DNA from: Rubrobacter sp.
Lineage (GTDB): Bacteria > Actinomycetota > Rubrobacteria > Rubrobacterales > Rubrobacteraceae
Assembly (NCBI GenBank): GCA_013815485.1
Contig: JACDGB010000017.1
Span: 1-13,136 of the forward strand
DNA: 13,136 bases
Reading direction: 5' to 3'
A model generated the notes under the pieces. The model searched no databases. It had not been told where the DNA came from and saw nothing but the letters and a program-made list of their open reading frames with translations. Below, one piece after another: positions 7,006 to 12,322 of this stretch (the first letter of the stretch is position 1; each line of letters opens with the position of its first letter). Both the position numbers and the translations under genes were made by a program.

Positions 7006-7856
7006 GTGGCGATAGACCATTCGGAAGATGTCGGGGAGCAAGTTGGAGAGCACGTCGAGGAGGCGGCTCGCAAGGCGCGTCCGTGGATGGATCGCATCGC
7101 GCGCACCGGCTACGTGGCGAAGGGCACCGTCTACGCGACGGTGGGGATACTAGCCGGTCAGGTTGCGCCGGGATCGGCGGCCGGACCACCGGCGCGGGCG
7201 GCGCCGTCCACAGCATCGGCTCGCAGCCCTTTGGCCGGGCGATGCTCGTCCTCGTAGCTGCCGGGCTCCTGAGTTACGCTCTATGGAAGCTCGTGCAGGG
7301 CATCATGGACCCAGACGACAAGGGCTCCGGCGTCTCCGGTATAGCGCGTCGCATCGGTTATGGGGGGAGCGCCGCGATCCACACCGGCCTCGCCTTCAGC
7401 GCACTGGAGGAGCTTTTCGGACCCGAGGGACAGAGTACATCCCTCGACGCATGGACGGCCCATTTGATGTCCCAGCCTTACGGGCGGTGGCTAGTGGCGC
7501 TCGTGGGCATGGTGGTGCTCGGCATCGGACTCTACCAATTCTACGCGGGCGTCACGGCCCGCTACCGCGAAGACCTCAAGACGTACCAGATGAGCGAAGC
7601 CGGGCGGTGGTCCATGCTGACGGGCCGCGTCGGCACAGCAGCCCGCGCCGTCGTCATCCTCGTGGCCGGGTCCTTCGTTCTTTTGGCGGCCTACCGAGCG
7701 GATCCAAGCGAGACTCGCGGCCTCGGTGACACCCTGGAGGCGATCATCCACCAACCGTTCGGCCCCTACGCTCTGAGCATCATCGCGCTGGGACTCGTCA
7801 TCTACGGCATCTTCATGTTCGTCGTGGCCCGCTACCGCCACATCGAGACCACCTGA
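7006..7856 (+). pseudogene. Frameshifted DUF1206 integral membrane protein
   Basis: Repaired length is about 283 residues, normal for DUF1206. After a charged N-terminal tail (to about residue 30) the protein is three copies of a two-helix unit. Each opens with an R-x-A/G-x-x-A-like helix (RIARTGYVAKGTVYATVGI, GIARRIGYGGSAAIHTGLA, GRVGTAARAVVILVAGSF). Each then has a QPFG/QPYG motif (QPFGRAML, QPYGRWLV, QPFGPYAL) leading into the second helix. The function of the family is unknown. The start is GTG at 7006 with AAGGAG nine bases upstream. The opening frame meets a stop at 7255-7257, while the remainder (about 7173-7856) is in the -1 frame. The switch maps to the GGG at 7170-7172, where one extra base would give a continuous VAPGIGGRTTG. 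A sequencing error is as likely as a true mutation. Confidence 0.82.
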
Positions 7857-7889
7857 CCCACGGAAGTCGGAACCTTGTCGGCGGGCTTC

Positions 7890-8301
7890 CTACGTCCCCT
7901 TTATCTCGCGCCAGAATGCGGGCCACGAGTCGCGCAGATAGAGAGCGAAAGGCGCCCACCAGATGATGTCGTTGGTCAGGACGAGGACCACGGTGGCGAG
8001 GAGCCAGATCCCGCTCAAGACGAGGTAGAGCAACCCAGCGGGTCCGAGCAGCTTGCCCAGGAGCCCCACCGCCGCGAGCGGCCACCCCTTCTCTGGCGCG
8101 CGGGCCACCTCGAAATAGACGAGACCGTACAGGCCCACGACCATGCCGAGACAGGCGGAAGATCTGCGGGTGGTTCAGCGGCGGCAGTCCGGCGAGATAG
8201 AAGAGCCATTGCGGGTTCACGGCGGCATACAATCCCCACCAGATGTTGTAGAGAGCGGCCACTATGAACACGGTTCGGTGAAATCTCCGGCGTGGGATCA
8301 C
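7890..8301 (-). pseudogene. Frameshifted four-helix membrane protein of unknown function
   Basis: When repaired this is a 136-residue protein with four predicted membrane helices. It contains LYNIWWGLY, PQWLFYLAG, GLYGLVYFEVARAPEKGWP, GLLGKLLGPAG and TNDIIWWAPFALYL. I recognise the pattern as a widespread small membrane family without an established function; I cannot name it. The start is GTG at 8301, preceded by GGAGCGGGAG and overlapping the TGA of the upstream gene as GTGA, so the two are translationally coupled. As sequenced, the frame breaks near 8157-8158: the N-terminal part reads HPQIF and then drifts, while ACLGMVVGLYG continues in the next frame. Removing one C (minus strand) from the TTCCGCC context restores HPQIFACLGMVVG. 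This is an insertion, unlike the other two frameshifts in the window. Confidence 0.72.
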
Positions 8302-8858
8302 GTCTCCCGCTCCGGGGCTCCTGGCGGCCACGGCCAGTTGCCATAAGGCAGCCCGAGGGCGGCGTACAAGTCGCGCAAGCCGGAGAGGAACACCCCGGCG
8401 GCCATCAAGGTGAGGGACCATCGGAGAAATTCCGGCACGTCGGGGGAGGCTGGGGCGAGGGCCGTTGGGAGAGAGCGCCATGAGAGGAGGACGGGGATCA
8501 GGAACGCCAGCATCCCGCCGTAGAGGATGCCCATGACAGCGTGCGTGATCCTCTCTCCCGCGTACACGTCGCCCATGTCTTTGCGAACGGAGATCTCGGC
8601 GACGAAGTCCCAGAGGGTCAGCACGATCTCGGCTGCCAGCACGGCGGCCAGCGCGATCACCCACGCCCCCTGCCACGTGATCCACGGTAGCGAGGCGAAG
8701 ATCACCGCGTACAGGGAGTCGCGCCCCGCGTGCAGCTTCAATTCCGAGGCCGACTGCCGCCCCCAAGCCGGGAGCCTCGCACGCCACTCATGGTAGTAGA
8801 ACGTGTCGAAGGCCCCGATAACCCCCTGTATAGCAAGCAGCACGAGCGCGACCGTCAC
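8298..8858 (-). CDS. Conserved hypothetical integral membrane protein with His/Glu/Asp motifs
   Basis: A 186-residue protein with four or five hydrophobic helices (about 4-20, 48-60, 64-86, 104-128 and 137-162). Clusters of polar residues sit at helix ends and look conserved in spacing: YYHEW (His23, Glu24), ELKLHAGRD (His43, Asp47), AEIVLTLWDFVAE (Glu77, Asp84, Glu88) and GERITHAVM (Glu102, His106). Such clusters recall membrane metal- or cofactor-binding proteins, but I cannot name a family or reaction. The start is GTG at 8858 with GGGAGG seven bases upstream. Its TGA overlaps the GTG of the next gene, so the pair is likely made together. The C-terminus is rich in Trp and Pro. It is read in the same direction as the Nudix gene but is separated from it by 116 bases. 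Confidence 0.75.
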   Translation of the reverse strand: MTVALVLLAIQGVIGAFDTFYYHEWRARLPAWGRQSASELKLHAGRDSLYAVIFASLPWITWQGAWVIALAAVLAAEIVLTLWDFVAEISVRKDMGDVYAGERITHAVMGILYGGMLAFLIPVLLSWRSLPTALAPASPDVPEFLRWSLTLMAAGVFLSGLRDLYAALGLPYGNWPWPPGAPERET

Positions 8859-8938
8859 CCCAAAACCTCCCGTCTCTCTATGTGGCCTTCGCCGGGCGCG
8901 GCTCCTCGATAGTTTTTCCGTCAGGCTGGCCGGACCAT

Positions 8939-8959
8939 TGGCAGGATGTTTCCTGACCA
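8939..8959 (-). terminator. Hairpin downstream of the Nudix gene, possible terminator
   Basis: On the minus strand, TGG-T-CAGGA and TCCTG-CCA form an eight-pair stem with one bulged T and an AACA loop, beginning about 16 bases after the Nudix stop codon. There is no following U run, so it may only stabilise the 3' end. The rest of the 116-base gap (8859-8974) holds the ribosome binding site of the next gene and no clear promoter. Confidence 0.3.
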
Positions 8960-8974
8960 GCTATGCGATGATCG

Positions 8975-9601
8975 CTATTTCATCCTGAAGATCGGCCCAG
9001 ATTTTCCGTACAGTGCTTCACGCGCTGCCCGAACCACCTGCCCCAGATAGCCGTCGTCGTTGGGCACGAAGTCCGCGAGGCTCACTCGCATGCTGGATGG
9101 TCGGCCATGTTTCCACTCTTCCGCGAGTACGGTTTCGCCGGAGCCGAGCCTCTCAGCGGTGCCGAGCGGGATGCGAAGCACCGCCTCGACCTCCTCTTCT
9201 TGAAGTCGCAAGCCCTGTGGCGGCGTGGAATCGAGGAGCAGGAAGACTTCGTGAAACTCGCGGTCACGGCCAGCCGGTATCTCCTGCTCGATACGCCGCG
9301 TCCCGAGCGGAATGAGCCGATCCGGCGCAGCCTCTATCCCCAGTTCTTCCTCAAGCTCTCGGAGGCCATCCATGACTTCCTCTCCGGCCCGCAGGTGCCC
9401 GGCGGCGGTCACGTCGAGATAGCCGGGCCACGTATCCTTCTCCGGGGCGCGCCGCTGAACGAGGAGACAAGGTCCGCCAGGGTCAACGATCCAGCAATGG
9501 AAACACCGATGCCAGAGTCCTAGCCGGTGCGCCTCGCTCTTCCAGGCGACCTCGCCGGTCAGCTCCCCCGAAGCATCAAGAACGTCAATATATTCATCCA
9601 T
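8975..9601 (-). CDS. Nudix hydrolase, isopentenyl-diphosphate isomerase-like group
   Basis: A 208-residue Nudix protein. It begins MDEYIDVLDASGELTGEV and continues EAHRLGLWHRCFHCWIVD, the opening typical of YfcD/IPP-isomerase-like Nudix proteins. A complete Nudix box is present: GHLRAGEEVMDGLRELEEEL followed by GI, matching G-x5-E-x7-R-E-U-x-E-E-x-G-U, with the catalytic REL-EEE helix. Nudix enzymes cleave nucleoside diphosphates linked to another group using Mg2+; the substrate of this subgroup is not settled. The reading frame stays open well upstream, but the ATG at 9601 fits the family N-terminus exactly. It has only a weak GCGGGG site. A TACATT hexamer seven bases upstream makes a leaderless transcript plausible. 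A short C-terminal tail follows the domain (PIFRMK). Confidence 0.9.
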   Translation of the reverse strand: MDEYIDVLDASGELTGEVAWKSEAHRLGLWHRCFHCWIVDPGGPCLLVQRRAPEKDTWPGYLDVTAAGHLRAGEEVMDGLRELEEELGIEAAPDRLIPLGTRRIEQEIPAGRDREFHEVFLLLDSTPPQGLRLQEEEVEAVLRIPLGTAERLGSGETVLAEEWKHGRPSSMRVSLADFVPNDDGYLGQVVRAAREALYGKSGPIFRMK

Positions 9602-9608
9602 GCCCCGC

Positions 9609-9614
9609 AATGTA
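9609..9614 (-). promoter_or_regulatory. Candidate -10 hexamer for the Nudix gene
   Basis: TACATT on the minus strand lies seven bases before the chosen ATG, which would leave almost no leader. No good -35 is visible. The GGGG next to the start could serve as a weak ribosome binding site, so this is less certain than for nadE. Confidence 0.3.
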
Positions 9615-9702
9615 GCATCCGCTCGAACCAACCGGCGAGCAACGGGCCCAAAAAGCTGGCAAGCTGAAGTGCTGACAAGCAGCCGATCAAAGGGAGGCAA
9701 AA

Positions 9703-10737
9703 ATGACCCCCGTGATGATAACCAGCTACTTCGAGGAGGAGCATATACGCCGCATCCGGGATGTGGATGCGGGTTTGAACGTCCTGTACAGGGAGGATCT
9801 AGTCCCGCCGCCGCGATGGCCCGGAGATCACAACGGCCCAGCGGAATGGGAACGCTCGCCGAAAGAGGACGAAGAGTTCCTCGCCATGCTCGCGGAGGCC
9901 GAGGTACTCTACGACTTCCCCAGAGGCCACACACGAGACCTCACGGATGCCGCCCCGAAGCTCCGCTGTCTACAGGCGAGCATGGCCGGGGCCGGGGAGG
10001 TGGCGCAAAAGGCGGGCCTGCTGGAGACGGACGTTTTGGTTACGACCGCGAGCGGCATCTACTCCAACCCGCTCGCCGAGTTCGCCCTCATGGCGATGCT
10101 TCAGCACGCCAAGAAGCTCGACCGGCTGCGGCGCGAGAAGTCCGAAAAAGTCTGGCGTCAGGACTTCGTGGGCTCCCTCGAAGGCAAGACGCTCTGCATC
10201 GTCGGGATGGGCAACATCGGGCGCGCCATTGCGAAAAGGGCGCGTCCATTCGGGATGCGCGTCGTCGGGGTGAAGCGGACAGTGCGCGAGGACGACCTCG
10301 CCCTCGACTACGCCGGCGAGTTGCGGACCACGCCGGACCTGCGGGACGCCGTGGCGGACGCAGATTACGTGGCCGTCGCGCTGCCTGGCACGCCGGAGAC
10401 CCATCATCTGGTGGATGCGGCGGTCATGGAAGCCATAAAGCCGGGTGCTTACTTCGTGAACGTCGGGCGTGGGGCGGCGGTGGAGGAGGGAGCTTTGATC
10501 CGGACTCTCCAGAACGGATATCTCTCGGGGGCGGGATTGGACGTATTCGAGGTCGAGCCACTCCCGGAAGACAGTCCTTTATGGGACATGGAGAACGTCA
10601 TCATAAGCCCGCACGCCACGGACATGGTCCCGGAGCTCATCAACCCCCTCCAGACGGATCTCTTTTGCGAGAACCTCAGACGATACCTGGCGGGGGAAGA
10701 GCTCGTCAACGTCTTGGACAAGCAGTTGCTCTATTGA
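9703..10737 (+). CDS. D-2-hydroxyacid dehydrogenase family protein
   Basis: A 344-residue NAD(P)-dependent dehydrogenase that would interconvert 2-keto acids and D-2-hydroxy acids in the cytoplasm. The Rossmann nucleotide-binding loop is VGMGNIG (about residues 167-173). The catalytic set is visible: Arg256 in VNVGRGAAV, Glu285 in VFEVEPLPEDSPLW and His304 in ISPHATDM. The N-terminal substrate domain is less conserved. The ATG at 9703 has an AGGGAGG site five bases upstream (9691-9697). The gene is intact and monocistronic in appearance, divergent from the Nudix gene and separated from it by about 100 bases. Glyoxylate/hydroxypyruvate reductase, phosphoglycerate dehydrogenase-like or other 2-ketoacid activities cannot be separated from sequence alone. 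The short form without an ACT domain argues against a classical SerA. Confidence 0.92.
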   Translation: MTPVMITSYFEEEHIRRIRDVDAGLNVLYREDLVPPPRWPGDHNGPAEWERSPKEDEEFLAMLAEAEVLYDFPRGHTRDLTDAAPKLRCLQASMAGAGEVAQKAGLLETDVLVTTASGIYSNPLAEFALMAMLQHAKKLDRLRREKSEKVWRQDFVGSLEGKTLCIVGMGNIGRAIAKRARPFGMRVVGVKRTVREDDLALDYAGELRTTPDLRDAVADADYVAVALPGTPETHHLVDAAVMEAIKPGAYFVNVGRGAAVEEGALIRTLQNGYLSGAGLDVFEVEPLPEDSPLWDMENVIISPHATDMVPELINPLQTDLFCENLRRYLAGEELVNVLDKQLLY

Positions 10738-10740
10738 GAG

Positions 10741-10781
10741 GCTTCAGGCGTCAGCAAAAACCTGAAACCTGAGCCTGACAC
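10741..10781. repeat. Inverted array of degenerate heptamers after the dehydrogenase gene
   Basis: Just after the dehydrogenase stop lie two heptamer-like units in one orientation (GCTTCAG, GCGTCAG), a CAAAAA spacer, and about three units in the opposite orientation (CCTGAAA, CCTGAGC, CTGACAC). Together they form hairpins such as TTCAGG (10743-10748) with CCTGAA (10761-10766) or TCAGGC (10744-10749) with GCCTGA (10773-10778). This could act as a transcript 3' end or be the remnant of a longer intergenic heptamer repeat. No U tract follows on the plus strand. Confidence 0.4.
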
Positions 10782-10845
10782 CCAAAGAGCCGAAATGTTG
10801 GCCGGTCGGCGTGCCGATCCCCGTTTCTCTTGGCGCGGTGGATGG

Positions 10846-10851
10846 TATATT
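10846..10851 (+). promoter_or_regulatory. Candidate -10 hexamer for the CNNM gene leader
   Basis: TATATT lies inside a short inverted repeat, GATGG (10841-10845) with CCATC (10856-10860). Transcription would begin near 10858, about five bases before the ATG of a possible 30-codon upstream ORF and about 85 bases before the CNNM start. The -35 (TTTCTC at 10824-10829) is poor. Confidence 0.35.
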
Positions 10852-10862
10852 TGATCCATCGC

Positions 10863-10955
10863 ATGGAGTTGAGCGAGACATCGAGTATCAGCGCGTCTCC
10901 TGACAGGAGGCGCGTTCCTGAACTACTTCCCGAGGAGTCACCTTGGATATATTAG
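10863..10955 (+). CDS. Possible 30-codon leader ORF overlapping the CNNM gene start
   Basis: An ATG at 10863 opens 30 codons ending with TAG at 10953-10955, which overlaps the TTG start of the CNNM gene (10943) in another frame. The peptide is Ser-rich at first (MELSETSSISAS). It then has PDRRRVPELLPEESPWIY, dense in proline, acidic residues and a run of three arginines. There is no Shine-Dalgarno, but a TATATT hexamer 11 bases upstream would allow a nearly leaderless start. Translation would run through the hairpin at 10892-10914. Nothing but position and composition supports that it is real. Chance is a serious alternative in high-GC DNA. Confidence 0.25.
   Translation: MELSETSSISASPDRRRVPELLPEESPWIY
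10892..10914 (+). promoter_or_regulatory. Strong hairpin in the leader of the CNNM gene
   Basis: Arms CGCGTCTCCTG (10892-10902) and CAGGAGGCGCG (10904-10914) are complementary over eleven positions with one G-U pair. In practice this gives a stem of about nine pairs closed by a UGACA loop. The 3' arm contains AGGAGG, a Shine-Dalgarno-like motif with no suitable start codon after it. The working ribosome binding site is GAGGAG at 10932-10937. The hairpin therefore sits between the candidate promoter and the CNNM start without directly hiding that site. Confidence 0.5.
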
Positions 10956-12292
10956 CTGCTGCGGTCCTGCCTGCATTGAGGATCTTCGTCGCCCTTTTGC
11001 TGGTCGCCTTGAACGGCCTGTTCGTCGCGGCGGAGTTCGCGTTCGTCAGAATCCGGGCCACCCAGATAGACCAGCTCGTGCGGGACGGCAGGCCCTCGGC
11101 CGGGCTGGTACAGGCCGCCAGGGAGAAGCTGGATCAGTACCTCGCGGTGTGCCAGCTTGGGATCACGATCTGTTCCCTGGGCATCGGGGCACTCGCGGAA
11201 CCCGCAATCGCCAACCTCATAGACCCACTGATTGAGGCACTGGGGCTGCCGGAGGGCCTAGTCCATCCCATAGCGATAGCCATTGCCCTGTTCGTCGCCT
11301 CCTTCATGCATGTGGTCTTCGGGGAGTTGGCGCCGAAGACCTTCGCCATCCAGAGGGCCGAGGGGACCGCGCTCTTCGTCGCGCCGTTCATGCGTTTTTT
11401 CTACTACGCGCTCCTGCCGCTGACCGCGTTGTTCAACGGCACGGCCAACACCATCACCGGCGCATTAGGCGTGCCGCCGGCCTCCGAGAGCGACGAGACG
11501 CACTCGGAGGAGGAGATCCGGCAGCTCATCGCCCAATCCACCCGGAAGGGCGTCCTGGAGGAGGACGAGCAGAGCAGGATCTCCGGCGTCTTCAGCCTGG
11601 AGGACACGGTAGCCCGTGAGATCATGGTCCCGAGGCCCGACGTGGTCGCGCTCTCGGCGGAGACGAAGCTGGCGGAACTGGTCGCGGTAGCCGCCGCCGG
11701 ACGCTACACCCGATATCCAATCCACGAAGGCGACGTCCCGGACCGGATCGTCGGCGCGGTCCACGTCAAGGATGTGCTGCGCGCCATCCAGGCCGAAGGA
11801 GGCATCGAGGCGAACGTCGCGGCCCGCGACATCATGCGCGAAGTCCTCATAGTGCCGGAGAACAGGTCCATCGAGAACATCCTTGAGGACTTTCAGAGAC
11901 AGGAACTCCAGATGGCGATAGTCATAGACGAATGGGGCTCCTTCGAAGGTCTATTCACCATCGAAGACATCGTCGAGGAGATAGTCGGTGAGATCCGGGA
12001 CGAGTTCGATGAAGAGGAACCGGGCGTGGATCATCTCGAAGACGGTTCCTACTCCGTGGACGGGCGCGTCCCCATCGGCGTCGTCAACGACTCCCTCGGC
12101 TCGGGCCTGGCAAGCGAGGACTTCGACACCATCGGCGGCCTCGTCCTCGGCCAGCTCGGTCGCGCCCCCAAGACCGGCGACGAGGTATCCCTCGACGGCC
12201 ATACCCTGCGCGTCGAAGAGACCGATGGTCCCCGCGTGGCGCGAGTCGTCATCCGGGTGACTTCGCAAAAGGGAGAGGAGCCCGAAGGCTAG
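10943..12292 (+). CDS. CNNM/CorC-family membrane protein (DUF21, CBS pair, CorC_HlyC domain)
   Basis: A 449-residue hemolysin C/CorC-type protein. The N-terminal CNNM (DUF21) domain (about 1-175) has four membrane segments, with the family motifs NGLFVAAEFAFV (24-35) and FGELAPKT (126-133). An acidic linker leads into two CBS domains (about 223-283 and 294-350), where REIMVPR and the late DEWGSFEGLFTIEDIVEEIVG segment are characteristic. A C-terminal transporter-associated domain (about 360-445) follows. Members are linked to Mg2+/Co2+ transport or efflux, and CBS pairs often bind adenine nucleotides. The start is TTG at 10943, supported by GAGGAG at 10932-10937 and by the match of the N-terminus to the family. 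It is a single gene convergent with the PPK2 gene, with about 30 bases between their stops. Confidence 0.93.
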   Translation: MDILAAAVLPALRIFVALLLVALNGLFVAAEFAFVRIRATQIDQLVRDGRPSAGLVQAAREKLDQYLAVCQLGITICSLGIGALAEPAIANLIDPLIEALGLPEGLVHPIAIAIALFVASFMHVVFGELAPKTFAIQRAEGTALFVAPFMRFFYYALLPLTALFNGTANTITGALGVPPASESDETHSEEEIRQLIAQSTRKGVLEEDEQSRISGVFSLEDTVAREIMVPRPDVVALSAETKLAELVAVAAAGRYTRYPIHEGDVPDRIVGAVHVKDVLRAIQAEGGIEANVAARDIMREVLIVPENRSIENILEDFQRQELQMAIVIDEWGSFEGLFTIEDIVEEIVGEIRDEFDEEEPGVDHLEDGSYSVDGRVPIGVVNDSLGSGLASEDFDTIGGLVLGQLGRAPKTGDEVSLDGHTLRVEETDGPRVARVVIRVTSQKGEEPEG

Positions 12293-12322
12293 ATCCCACG
12301 CTCGATCGCCTCGGATTCCGGA

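Noticed and set aside
9602..9934. An N-terminal extension of the Nudix gene up to 9934
   Set aside because: The added residues show no family similarity and run antisense through the start of the dehydrogenase gene. The ATG at 9601 matches the usual N-terminus.
9600..10772. A 390-codon open frame overlapping the whole dehydrogenase gene in another frame
   Set aside because: The composition is Gly/Arg/Ala-rich and low in complexity, while the overlapping frame has all catalytic motifs of the dehydrogenase family.
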